Shown here: positions 42,501-49,299 of the stretch, one piece after another
Numbering within the stretch: the first letter of the stretch is position 1
Layout of the letters: each line of letters begins with the position of its first letter
Source of the DNA: Psychrobacter lutiphocae DSM 21542
Lineage (GTDB): Bacteria; Pseudomonadota; Gammaproteobacteria; Pseudomonadales; Moraxellaceae
DNA length: 49,299 bases
Direction of reading: 5' to 3'
Assembly: GCF_000382145.1 (NCBI RefSeq)
Contig: NZ_KB907645.1
Span: forward strand, 1-49,299
The notes under the pieces: generated by a model
The model's input: only the letters and a program-made list of their open reading frames with translations
Database searches by the model: none
Told to the model about the DNA's origin: nothing
Program-made: the position numbers and the translations under genes

Positions 42501-43668
42501 CAATCGTTGGTGGCTCACCTGGACGCATTACTTTATAAATTTCAATCAAGGCTTCTTCACGGCTACCCGTTGTGTCCGCACGTAGCGTATCGGCGATATA
42601 AGTACCATGATCAATGTCATTGGTAAATAAAATGGTAAACTCTTTGATTGATTCGCTGGCTTCAAATGCACTTAATTTAACCAATAATTCATGGTCAATT
42701 AGGGTATTGGCTTTGGCAATCACTTCGCCATTCACCACGATATCTTCCGCTAAAATGCGTTCATATAAGTATTCATCCGGTACAGCCAGTTTTTTCATAC
42801 CTGACTGTTCGATTTGGCGAATACGGCGCGCATTAATACGCTTACCTTGTTCAACCAGAACCTCACCATCTGGTGATACGATATCGAACTGAGCCATCTC
42901 GCCACGTAGACGATCTGGAACCAAGTCAATTTCGAATTGCTCTTCGCCTTTATAGACAGTCACCTTTTCAAAGAAGGTATCTAAGATTTCTTGCGTTTCC
43001 ATACCAAGCGCACGTAGGATAATGGTCCCTAATAGCTTACGGCGACGGTCAATACGGGCAAATACTAAGTCTTTGGCGTCAAACTCAAAGTCTAACCATG
43101 AGCCACGGTATGGGATAATACGAGCGTTATAAAGCACTTTGCCACTTGAATGTGACTTACCTTTATCATGATCAAAGAACACACCAGGTGAGCGATGTAA
43201 TTGAGACACGATCACACGCTCGGTACCATTAATGATAAAGGTACCATTATCCGTCATCAAAGGGATTTCACCCATATAGACATTCTGTTCACGAATGTCT
43301 TTAATAGCCGCTTTGCTATTTTTGTCTTTGCTGTCTCTGTCTTTAATAACCAGACGTATTTTGACACGCAAAGGTGCAGCATAAGTTGAGCCACGAGAAA
43401 TACACTCACGCTCATCGAACTCTGGCGCACCTAGGTAATATTCAATAAATTGTAGCTCAGCGTTGTTAGAGTTACTTTCGATTGGGAAAATAGATGAAAA
43501 TGCAGCTTGCAGGCCAGTATTCTCACGCGCTTTAGGCTTTTTATTTTCCTGCAAAAATTGCTCATAGGAATCCACTTGAATTGCCAGCAGATATGGAATA
43601 TCCATGACATGTGGCAACTCGGCAAAACTTTTGCGAATACGTTTTTTTTCAGTATAGGAATATGCCAT
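39550..43668 (-). CDS. rpoB: RNA polymerase subunit beta (RpoB)
   Basis: This is the beta subunit of RNA polymerase; 1372 residues (E. coli 1342). The rifampicin-binding region reads [21 protein letters not shown] then [24 protein letters not shown], with no obvious resistance substitution. The C-terminal block [22 protein letters not shown] is intact. AGGA lies about ten bases before the ATG (GTAAGGACTCTCG). A 652-bp gap separates it from rplL; that gap holds a terminator and a promoter. Confidence 0.99.
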   Translation of the reverse strand: MAYSYTEKKRIRKSFAELPHVMDIPYLLAIQVDSYEQFLQENKKPKARENTGLQAAFSSIFPIESNSNNAELQFIEYYLGAPEFDERECISRGSTYAAPLRVKIRLVIKDRDSKDKNSKAAIKDIREQNVYMGEIPLMTDNGTFIINGTERVIVSQLHRSPGVFFDHDKGKSHSSGKVLYNARIIPYRGSWLDFEFDAKDLVFARIDRRRKLLGTIILRALGMETQEILDTFFEKVTVYKGEEQFEIDLVPDRLRGEMAQFDIVSPDGEVLVEQGKRINARRIRQIEQSGMKKLAVPDEYLYERILAEDIVVNGEVIAKANTLIDHELLVKLSAFEASESIKEFTILFTNDIDHGTYIADTLRADTTGSREEALIEIYKVMRPGEPPTIDTAEKLFDSMFFNADRYDLSNVGRMKFNRRLGRSFENTDDPDVKREQSVLTKEDIIDVLKELINIRNGLGEVDDIDHLGNRRIRSVGEMAENQFRVGLVRVERAVKERLSSAESDNLSPQDLINSKPVAAAVKEFFGSSQLSQFMDQNNPLSEITHKRRISALGPGGLTRERAGFEVRDVHNTHYGRVCPIETPEGPNIGLINSLATFAKTNEFGFLETPYRKVVDGKVTDDIEYLSAIEEVGTVIAQADSELDENGVLAEEMVMVRSGGESVRMPSDKVTHMDVSPSQVVSVAASLIPFLEHDDANRALMGSNMQRQAVPTLRADKPLVGTGMERHVARDSGVCVIAKRGGVIEDVDASRIVVRVNEDEMQPGEAGIDIYNLIKYTRSNQNTCINQRIIVNQGDEIAGGDILADGPSTDLGELALGQNMRVAFMPWNGYNFEDSILLSERVVKEDRFTTIHIQELTCVARDTKLGTEEITADIPNVGEAALSALDESGIVYIGAEVDAGDILVGKVTPKGETQLTPEEKLLRAIFGEKAADVKDTSLRVPTSTKGTVIDVQVFTRDGIEKDARAKAIEKSQLDNYRKDLKEELRIFEEAARSRISHILDGHAISGGAGLKSGTVLTEAELLEMSLEMLLDIQPVEEEIAERMTQIQEFLVDKQKDIDTKFAEKKRKLTAGDDLQHGVQKIVKVYLAVKRRIQPGDKMAGRHGNKGVVSRIMPVEDMPYDEHGNPVDIVLNPLGVPSRMNIGQVLETHLGMAAKGLGDKINGMLKAQAEVAELRDFLDKIYNKVGGEQVDLDSLTDEDIMALAQNLRDGVPMGTAVFDGAREVQIDELLELAGYPSSGQQILYDGRTGVQFDRPVTVGYMYMLKLNHLVDDKMHARSTGSYSLVTQQPLGGKAQFGGQRFGEMEVWALEAYGATYTLQEMLTVKSDDVEGRTRMYKNIVDGEQYMDPGMPESFNVLTKEIKSLGINIELKESN

Positions 43669-44155
43669 CGAGAGTCCTTACAGTAGACAGTAAAATAAAA
43701 ATGATCTTTTTTAAATCTTAACTGCTTAGTGATTAGCCAAACAGCTGAGCATTTAAGCGAAAATCATCAGATTGAAACAGTGAGCGTGACCTTTGATAAA
43801 TGCCTGTTATACATATCTATCAGAACGTGTGTCACTCTATAATTGAGTGTCAACGTTGCCAAACCCATTACAAACGTTTATAGCTAATGGTAATTAAATT
43901 AGTTAATATAAAAGTTAAATTAATAAAAGTGGTTTATTTTGATAAAAAATTTGCCAAATGACAGATGCAAAAAAACCCCAAGCACGAACGTACCTAGGTC
44001 AAATAAATAGGATAGAAGCTAACGATGTTTCAAACATGCAAATTGTCTGCCCCTTGGTCTGTATTAATCGCTAAACGTTCGTTAAGCCGATAGTGATAAG
44101 TTATTAACGTGACGCTTGCCAACCATTTAGGCTAATACAAAAGGTCAAGTGCGAG
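43669..44155 (-). other. Long untranslated leader of rpoB
   Basis: About 480 bases lie between the candidate promoter and the rpoB start, with no open frame of note and no clear ribosomal-protein binding site. It is AT-rich with several short A-runs. Confidence 0.5.
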
Positions 44156-44184
44156 ATTATACAATACTATTTTAAAAAAAGCAA
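44156..44184 (-). promoter_or_regulatory. Candidate rpoBC promoter
   Basis: On the minus strand TTGCTT (44179-44184) and TATAAT (44156-44161) are separated by exactly 17 bp. It lies just downstream of the rplL terminator and faces rpoB. Confidence 0.7.
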
Positions 44185-44216
44185 ACACACATAATATATA
44201 AAAGTAACTAGCCACA

Positions 44217-44256
44217 AAAAAAGCCAACAACGTGATTGACATTGTTGGCTTTTTTG
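44217..44256 (-). terminator. Terminator/attenuator between rplL and rpoB
   Basis: AAGCCAACAA (44221-44230) and TTGTTGGCTT (44242-44251) form a perfect 10-bp stem. On the minus strand it is followed by seven T. E. coli has a partial attenuator at the same place. Confidence 0.88.
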
Positions 44257-44320
44257 GCTTGTGATTAAGTAAAGAAAGTATGACCTCTACTCAATCAAGC
44301 TTAACATAGATAACAATCTA

Positions 44321-44698
44321 TTATTTAAGCTCTACAGTAGCACCAGCTTCTTCAAGCTTAGCTTTTAGCTCTTCAGCTTCAGCTTTAGCAGCGCCTTCTT
44401 TGATTGGCGCTGGAGCGCCCTCAACTAGTTCTTTAGCTTCTTTTAAGCCAAGACCAGTTGCTTCACGAACGGCTTTAATAACAGCAACTTTCTTCTCACC
44501 GAAGCTAGCTAAAACTACGTCAAATTCGTCTTTTTCTTCAGCAGCAGCAGCGCCACCAGCAGCGGCAGCAGGAGCAGCAGCAACAGCAGCAGCAGCTGTT
44601 ACGCCGAATTTTTCTTCCATTTCGCTGATTAGTTCAACGATATCCATTACTGACATTTCAGCGATTGCGTTTAACACATCTTCTCTAGATAGTGCCAT
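44321..44698 (-). CDS. rplL: 50S ribosomal protein L7/L12
   Basis: The start is the ATG at 44698, preceded by GGAGAAAT; the frame is open 16 codons further but the family begins [19 protein letters not shown]. The 125-residue acidic protein has the N-terminal dimerisation part, an Ala-rich hinge ([19 protein letters not shown]) and the C-terminal domain that contacts elongation factors ([21 protein letters not shown]). It follows rplJ by 158 bp. It forms the ribosomal stalk with L10. Confidence 0.98.
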   Translation of the reverse strand: MALSREDVLNAIAEMSVMDIVELISEMEEKFGVTAAAAVAAAPAAAAGGAAAAEEKDEFDVVLASFGEKKVAVIKAVREATGLGLKEAKELVEGAPAPIKEGAAKAEAEELKAKLEEAGATVELK

Positions 44699-44856
44699 GG
44701 GATTTCTCCATATTCTGATAAATTTAAAGTTAATTATTAAGGTCAATACAGTAAAATAAAATGGCTATATTGTTATGCAACTAAGCAATAATAATGCTGT
44801 ACTAACCAAAAAACAGCTTGTTGGCTTAATTATACTTATGAAATTAAGTATAAGTA

Positions 44857-45384
44857 TTAAGCAGCGTCTTTTGCGTCTTTTACTGCTGCAACAGTGCGAA
44901 CAAACTTGCCTGGTACTTCTTTCATAGTACGTGCAAGCTTGGTTACTGGTGCCTTCATTGTTGCCATCAAGATAGATAGTGCTTCGTCGCGTGTTGGTAG
45001 CTTAGATACGCGCTCTAGCTCCTCAGGACCAAACAGTTCTTCACCAACTGCAACAAGCTTTGGCTCTAAATCTTTATGTTCTTTGCTGAACTCATAAATA
45101 ACACGAGCAGCTGAACCTAAATCTTCAGTAGAAAAAGCCAGTAGCAATGGGCCAACCATCTTATCTGACATCGACTCAAAGTTGGTACCTTCAAAAGCAC
45201 GCTTAGCAAGCGTATTTTTTACAACTTTAAGTACAACACCTTTCTCACGAGCTTGGTTACGTAACTCAGTTAACTGAGCAACACCAAGGCCATGATAATC
45301 AGCAGCAACTGCTGAATAAGCATTTGCAGCAACTTCAGACACTTCAGCCACAACTTTTTGTTTCTGTTCTAGCGTTAATGCCAT
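44857..45384 (-). CDS. rplJ: 50S ribosomal protein L10
   Basis: The start is the ATG at 45384, with AAGGAG eight bases ahead; the frame extends 13 codons more without such a site. The 175-residue protein begins MALTLEQKQKVVAEVSEVA. It has the rRNA-binding N-terminal domain (YHGLGVAQLTELRNQAREKGV; VVKNTLAKRAFEG) and the C-terminal helix that binds L7/L12 dimers. In E. coli L10 with L12 represses its own mRNA leader; a structured leader is visible here too. Confidence 0.98.
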   Translation of the reverse strand: MALTLEQKQKVVAEVSEVAANAYSAVAADYHGLGVAQLTELRNQAREKGVVLKVVKNTLAKRAFEGTNFESMSDKMVGPLLLAFSTEDLGSAARVIYEFSKEHKDLEPKLVAVGEELFGPEELERVSKLPTRDEALSILMATMKAPVTKLARTMKEVPGKFVRTVAAVKDAKDAA

Positions 45385-45776
45385 GAGTTGACTCCTTGAT
45401 CTCATCAGCAAAACCATAATCACGGTATGCTGAATTGACGTTTGTTATTACTAAAACAATCACTTAATTGCAATAAATTGCTCATAACTGACTATTTTAA
45501 TAACGCTGAATACGGCACCTTTATCAGAATGAATGTGTAATCAGATTGGAAAACCAATCTCACCACTAGGATCAAACTTTTTGGGTCACCGTCTGCGTAG
45601 GCCAATACTGGGCTGATAAAGGTAAAAACCGTCATTATCAGCACTAGCATCAATTAACAGTATGCAAGAGCTTAACGCTCAAAATACCTACCTACGGTCT
45701 TAGACAGCATAGCTTTGGCTAAGCTGACCTAATTCTTTCAAATACAAATAATAGTTTAAAATTTTTTAAAAATCGA
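45385..45776 (-). promoter_or_regulatory. Structured rplJ leader, probable L10(L12) autoregulatory site
   Basis: This is the 392-bp gap between rplA and rplJ. ACCTTTATCAG (45517-45527) pairs perfectly with CTGATAAAGGT (45613-45623), enclosing a hairpin AGATTGG-AAAA-CCAATCT (45543-45560). A long-range stem with a small inner hairpin, 130 bp before rplJ, resembles the L10 leader layout of other bacteria. No promoter is clear. Confidence 0.6.
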
Positions 45777-46478
45777 TTATTTAGCAGTACGGTATGGTAC
45801 TGGATCCAAAGTGATACCAGGGCCCATGGTGCTAGATAAAGTGATTTTTTTAATATAAATACCTTTTGATGTTGCTGGCTTAGCACGTCTAATATCACTG
45901 ATCAGTGCATTCACGTTTTGAGCAATTTGCTCTGCAGTGAAGCCAACTTGACCGATAGTAGTATGAATAATACCTGCTTTATCAACACGGTAAGTTGCCT
46001 GACCCGCTTTGGTATTTGCAACCGCCTCTGCAACGTTTGGTGTCACTGTACCGACTTTAGGGTTAGGCATTAAACCACGTGGACCTAAGATAGTACCTAA
46101 CTGACCAACGACACGCATTGCGTCTGGAGCAGCAATCACCACATCAAAGTCTAGATTACCAGCTTTAACCTGCTCTGCTAAATCTTCCATACCAACGATA
46201 TCAGCACCAGCTTCTTTAGCAGCATCGGCAGCTGCGCCTTGAGCAAATACGGCAACACGTTTGGTTTTACCAGTACCAGCAGGTAGGTTAGTCGCACCAC
46301 GAACCACTTGATCTGATTTACGTGGGTCTACACCTAAGTTTACAGCAATGTCGATTGACTCTTTAAATTTAAGAGGTGGCAGATCATTTAAAATCTGAAC
46401 CGCTTCTTCTAGCGTATATAGTTTTTCGCTTTCTACACGCTCAGCGATTAATTTTTGACGCTTAGTAAGTTTACTCAT
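45777..46478 (-). CDS. rplA: 50S ribosomal protein L1
   Basis: L1 forms the mobile L1 stalk of the large subunit. The protein has 233 residues (E. coli 234), with the conserved blocks [58 protein letters not shown] and [11 protein letters not shown]. Its ATG directly follows the rplK stop (TAA-ATG), so translation is coupled. Confidence 0.99.
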   Translation of the reverse strand: MSKLTKRQKLIAERVESEKLYTLEEAVQILNDLPPLKFKESIDIAVNLGVDPRKSDQVVRGATNLPAGTGKTKRVAVFAQGAAADAAKEAGADIVGMEDLAEQVKAGNLDFDVVIAAPDAMRVVGQLGTILGPRGLMPNPKVGTVTPNVAEAVANTKAGQATYRVDKAGIIHTTIGQVGFTAEQIAQNVNALISDIRRAKPATSKGIYIKKITLSSTMGPGITLDPVPYRTAK

Positions 46479-46910
46479 TTACACACCCTCCACATCGATG
46501 CCCATTGAACGTGCAGTACCAGCGATAGTACGTACAGCAGCATCCAAGTCAGCGGCAGTTAAATCAGCTTGTTTAGTCTGAACGATCTCTTCAAGCTGGG
46601 CACGAGTAACTTTACCTACTTTAGTCGTGTTTGGTACACCAGAACCTTTAGCGATACCTGCTGCTTTACGCAACAAGAAGGCCGCAGGAGGTGACTTCAT
46701 GATAAATGTAAATGATTTATCGGCATACACTGTGATTTCAGTAGGGATCGGCAAACCTGGTTCCATGTTTGCTGTTGCCGCATTGAATTCTTTACAGAAC
46801 GCCATGATGTTCACACCTTTTTGACCTAGAGCAGGACCAATCGGTGGTGAAGGGTTTGCTTTGCCAGCAGGCACTTGTAGTTTGATGTAACCATCAATCT
46901 TCTTAGCCAT
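46479..46910 (-). CDS. rplK: 50S ribosomal protein L11
   Basis: L11 binds the GTPase-associated centre of 23S rRNA. The protein has 143 residues (E. coli 142), starting [20 protein letters not shown], followed by [24 protein letters not shown] and ending [20 protein letters not shown] lies seven bases before the ATG. In E. coli L1 represses the rplKA message by binding near its start. The 158-bp gap after nusG shows no clear promoter. Confidence 0.99.
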   Translation of the reverse strand: MAKKIDGYIKLQVPAGKANPSPPIGPALGQKGVNIMAFCKEFNAATANMEPGLPIPTEITVYADKSFTFIMKSPPAAFLLRKAAGIAKGSGVPNTTKVGKVTRAQLEEIVQTKQADLTAADLDAAVRTIAGTARSMGIDVEGV

Positions 46911-47068
46911 GAGTTTTTCTCCTTTGCGGGTGATAACGCTTATGCTTTAGTAAATTTTACTCTTGCTTCCACATAAGTTATGGCGTTAAGAATAAAATGT
47001 AGCAATCTGCTCCCCGGTGGTGGTTAACTATTTAGCATGGTAGTTAAATGAGCTCATCAATAGACAGA

Positions 47069-47599
47069 TTAGCTTAACTTCTCAACCTTACTAAACTCTA
47101 ATTCGACCTGAGTTGGTCGGTTAAATACATTTACAGTTAGCTGTAATTTAGATTTTTCATAATCGACTTTTTCAACCAAACCTTTAAAGTCTGTAAACGG
47201 TCCATCAATAACCAGTACTTCTTCACCTGGTTCAAACAGGGTCTTAGGTCTTGGGGCGACTTCAGTTTGTTTTAATCGATTTAAAATACGGTCGGCTTCA
47301 ACTTTAGTAATCGGTGCTGGATTTTCTGGTGTACCACCAATAAAACCCGTGATACGTGGGCAGTCATTAACGATGTGCCAAGTATCATCATTCATTTCCA
47401 TTTCGATTAATACATAACCTGGAAAGAATTTACGCTCACTTTTACGCTTTTTGCCGTCTTTCATTTCAACGACTTCTTCAGTTGGTACTAATACCTCACC
47501 GAACTTATCAGCGAACTCACTACGATTGATACGATCCGTCAAATAGCGTTGGACTTGCTTTTCATATCCTGAAAATGCTTGCACGATATACCAGCGCAT
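47069..47599 (-). CDS. nusG: Transcription termination/antitermination factor NusG
   Basis: NusG links RNA polymerase with Rho or with the ribosome. The start is taken as the ATG at 47599 ([20 protein letters not shown]) because GGAG lies eight bases ahead; two other ATG codons upstream in frame (47611, 47623) lack such a site. The product has 177 residues with the NGN domain ([20 protein letters not shown]) and the C-terminal KOW domain ([25 protein letters not shown]). It follows secE after 101 bp that contain a hairpin. Confidence 0.98.
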   Translation of the reverse strand: MRWYIVQAFSGYEKQVQRYLTDRINRSEFADKFGEVLVPTEEVVEMKDGKKRKSERKFFPGYVLIEMEMNDDTWHIVNDCPRITGFIGGTPENPAPITKVEADRILNRLKQTEVAPRPKTLFEPGEEVLVIDGPFTDFKGLVEKVDYEKSKLQLTVNVFNRPTQVELEFSKVEKLS

Positions 47600-47645
47600 A
47601 TAGTTCTCCATGACGTCAATCAAACGATTACTGATTAAAAAAAAC

Positions 47646-47685
47646 AGGCTGTCATGTTTATATAGCTACTATATAAACCCAGCCT
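47646..47685 (-). promoter_or_regulatory. Hairpin in the secE-nusG spacer
   Basis: AGGCT/AGCCT outer arms and a perfect inner TTTATATAG-CTA-CTATATAAA stem. On the minus strand it is followed by a run of T. It may act as a partial terminator or an mRNA processing site. Confidence 0.55.
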
Positions 47686-47700
47686 TTAATAAGTTTATTG

Positions 47701-48195
47701 TTAGCCGATAAAGATACCGACTAGCCAATTAAAGAGGTTATCTAACAACCAAACGATGATTGCGACTATGCCAATTACTAGTAATGATTGCCATGTATAT
47801 TGGATGGTTTCACTTTTACTTGGCCAAGTGACACGACGCAGTTCAATATTGGCATCTTTAAGAAGTACCTTAAAGCTACGCCCTTGATTGGTTAATGCCA
47901 AACAAATAATAGCCAATAATACCAAACAGGCAATAATACCAACTCGAGTCCAAATATCATTGGCTGGTTGCCAAATACCTGGTAGCTTGTAGTTGACTAA
48001 TGTTGCACCAATTAAAGCAACAAATGCAATAGCCCACAGCGCCATATCTTTTGGTGAGCGGGTTTTTGCCACTTCTATTGCGCTTTTGCGATTAGAAGCA
48101 CTTTTATTATTAGAAACAAGTTTACCTGGCGTTTTATGAGCGCTCTGCTGTGTGTCAGATAACTTGTTATCTAGGTTATCCTGTTGATTGCTCAT
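47701..48195 (-). CDS. secE: Preprotein translocase subunit SecE
   Basis: SecE clamps SecY in the inner-membrane translocon driven by SecA. The protein has 164 residues, with a hydrophilic N-terminus (about 45 residues), two membrane segments (MALWAIAFVALIGATL; VGIIACLVLLAIICLAL), the conserved amphipathic part with RRVTWPSKSET, and the essential third membrane segment (LLVIGIVAIIVWLLDNLFNWLV). It is of the three-helix E. coli type, about 37 residues longer at the N-terminus. It lies 121 bp after tRNA-Trp and before nusG, the classic arrangement. Confidence 0.96.
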   Translation of the reverse strand: MSNQQDNLDNKLSDTQQSAHKTPGKLVSNNKSASNRKSAIEVAKTRSPKDMALWAIAFVALIGATLVNYKLPGIWQPANDIWTRVGIIACLVLLAIICLALTNQGRSFKVLLKDANIELRRVTWPSKSETIQYTWQSLLVIGIVAIIVWLLDNLFNWLVGIFIG

Positions 48196-48316
48196 AATTG
48201 AATTGCCTTACGAATTAGACGATAAAGTTAATAACCGCCTATCTGTATGGTAAAAGAAGAGTGCTTCGCAATTAAGCTTAGACAGTTAATAAATAATTAG
48301 ACAGTTAACAAATAAA

Positions 48317-48392
48317 TGGCAGGCGATGAGGGACTCGAACCCCCAACCCTCGGTTTTGGAAACCGATGCTCTACCAATTGAGCCAATCGCCT
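48317..48392 (-). tRNA. tRNA-Trp (CCA)
   Basis: Acceptor AGGCGAT/ATCGCCT, anticodon arm TCGGT-TTCCAAA-ACCGA (anticodon CCA), T-arm TGGGGGTTCGAGTCCCTCA, G73 and encoded CCA. It sits between tuf and secE as in many gammaproteobacteria. Confidence 0.98.
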
Positions 48393-48408
48393 TTAGTTAA
48401 GGTTGACT

Positions 48409-48436
48409 ATTATACAATCTTTTTTGTGGAATGCAA
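48409..48436 (-). promoter_or_regulatory. Promoter of tRNA-Trp and probably secE-nusG
   Basis: On the minus strand TTGCAT (48431-48436) and a perfect TATAAT (48409-48414) are 16 bp apart. The -10 ends about 17 bp before the tRNA 5' end. Confidence 0.8.
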
Positions 48437-48854
48437 GCCTTGTTACACACAAAGTAAGATATGTAATCTCTATTCAACTGTTTGTTACTAAGTAGCTAGT
48501 TATTAAATAATTAGTTATGTAAGTGGCTAGTCAATTAGCTGTTCATAACGGACGTATTGTAACTAATCTATGCTCTACTTTCAAATATTTGACTTTATAT
48601 CAATCCGCTTTGAGATGTAATATTAATTCAGGGTTTGTTGTACAGTCACCTTCGTAGTTTTGTAGTAATAACTTATACCAAATCTGAAAATTAAGATATC
48701 AAGGAAAACGAGTGCAACTAATGCTCATAGTACAGGCGCTACTCAAGTACAGGCACTACTCATTAAGACTTAGCAAGACACCGCGTTTAGTATCTCTCTG
48801 ACTATAATGAATGAAAATTCTCTTTAAGCCTAAACTACTTCTTTGATATTTTTA
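48437..48854. other. Intergenic DNA between the tuf terminator and the tRNA-Trp promoter
   Basis: AT-rich sequence with loosely repeated TTAGTTAT/GTAAGTGGCTAG motifs around 48480-48545. I see no gene. Confidence 0.5.
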
Positions 48855-48887
48855 TAAAAAAAGACCGCCCCTATTCAGGACGGTCTT
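48855..48887 (-). terminator. Terminator after tuf
   Basis: On the minus strand AAGACCGTCC pairs with GGGCGGTCTT (one G-U) around TGAATAG, followed by seven T. Confidence 0.85.
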
Positions 48888-48957
48888 ATTAGCACTGCTA
48901 CTTATATTAAGTGCACATGCTTATGCTAATGCATCTTGTTGTTGTGCTTGATACAAA

Positions 48958-49299
48958 TTACTCTTTGACGTTAGCAACAACACCAGCACCTACGGTACGG
49001 CCACCTTCACGAATTGCGAAGCGTAAGCCTTTGTCCATTGCGATTGGGTGGATTAGCTCTACGCTCATCTCTACGTTATCGCCTGGCATTACCATCTCTG
49101 TACCTTCTTGTAAGGTGATGGCACCTGTTACGTCAGTAGTACGGAAGTAGAACTGTGGACGGTAACCATTTAAGAATGGCGTGTGACGACCACCTTCTTC
49201 TTTTGATAGTACATATACTTCTGCGTCAAAGTTGGTGTGCGGTGTGATTGAACCTGGTGCCGCTAGTACTTGACCACGTTGTACGTCTTCACGCTTGGT
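48958..49299 (-). CDS. tuf: Elongation factor Tu, 3' part (cut by window end)
   Basis: The last 113 codons and stop are visible. The product reads [53 protein letters not shown], and ends [17 protein letters not shown], all EF-Tu domain 3. EF-Tu delivers aminoacyl-tRNA to the ribosome. The gene continues beyond the right edge. It has its own terminator and does not run directly into tRNA-Trp. Confidence 0.98.
   Translation of the reverse strand, partial: TKREDVQRGQVLAAPGSITPHTNFDAEVYVLSKEEGGRHTPFLNGYRPQFYFRTTDVTGAITLQEGTEMVMPGDNVEMSVELIHPIAMDKGLRFAIREGGRTVGAGVVANVKE

Overview
The window looks like chromosomal DNA of a gammaproteobacterium of the family Moraxellaceae, most likely Psychrobacter or a close relative. 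This rests on the proteins (Acinetobacter/Psychrobacter-like RpoB, RpoC, SecA and MutS, a FimT-PilV-PilW-PilX-PilE cluster, a long DsbD), AT-rich intergenic DNA full of short tandem repeats, and the gene order tuf - tRNA-Trp - secE - nusG - rplKAJL - rpoBC. No database search was possible, so genus level is an inference.

Positions 1-2165 are the accessory part. A CRISPR array of type I-F character (28-nt repeats ending CTTAGAAA, 32-nt spacers, exact 60-bp period) enters from outside the window. After its fourth visible repeat it is interrupted by about 0.94 kb carrying a truncated virB8, a virB7-like lipoprotein gene and a small membrane protein. The array resumes at 1147, is split again near 1384, and is followed by two copies of a palindromic element and a GC-rich inverted repeat. 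No cas gene is in view.

Positions 2166-16430 carry housekeeping genes: ygiQ (radical SAM), dsbC (here with a lipobox), homoserine dehydrogenase, a thiolase, a small lipoprotein, secA divergent from a long mutS, and fdxA. Positions 16628-21161 hold a minus-strand type IV pilin cluster (fimT, pilV, pilW, pilX, pilE, pilin), tightly coupled in the middle but with no pilY1. Next come comF, pldA, a DUF3465-type lipoprotein gene, dsbD and an unidentified gene.

Positions 28731-29054 contain tRNA-His, tRNA-Arg and tRNA-Pro. Beside them lies a two-gene McrBC-type restriction system (mcrC 29244-30803, mcrB 30856-32541) whose McrB lacks the usual N-terminal DNA-binding domain. Three small genes follow (DUF4442-like, DUF6586-like, and an unknown secreted protein).

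Positions 35051-49299 are the transcription/translation supercluster on the minus strand: tuf (partial), tRNA-Trp, secE, nusG, rplK, rplA, rplJ, rplL, rpoB, rpoC. Visible control signals are a promoter in front of tRNA-Trp, a structured leader before rplJ, a strong terminator followed by a good promoter between rplL and rpoB, and terminators after tuf and rpoC.

DsbC and DsbD would work together in periplasmic disulfide isomerisation. The pilins and ComF both fit natural transformation. The CRISPR array and McrBC are two separate defences against incoming DNA. The most unusual feature is the array that physically contains part of a conjugation operon.
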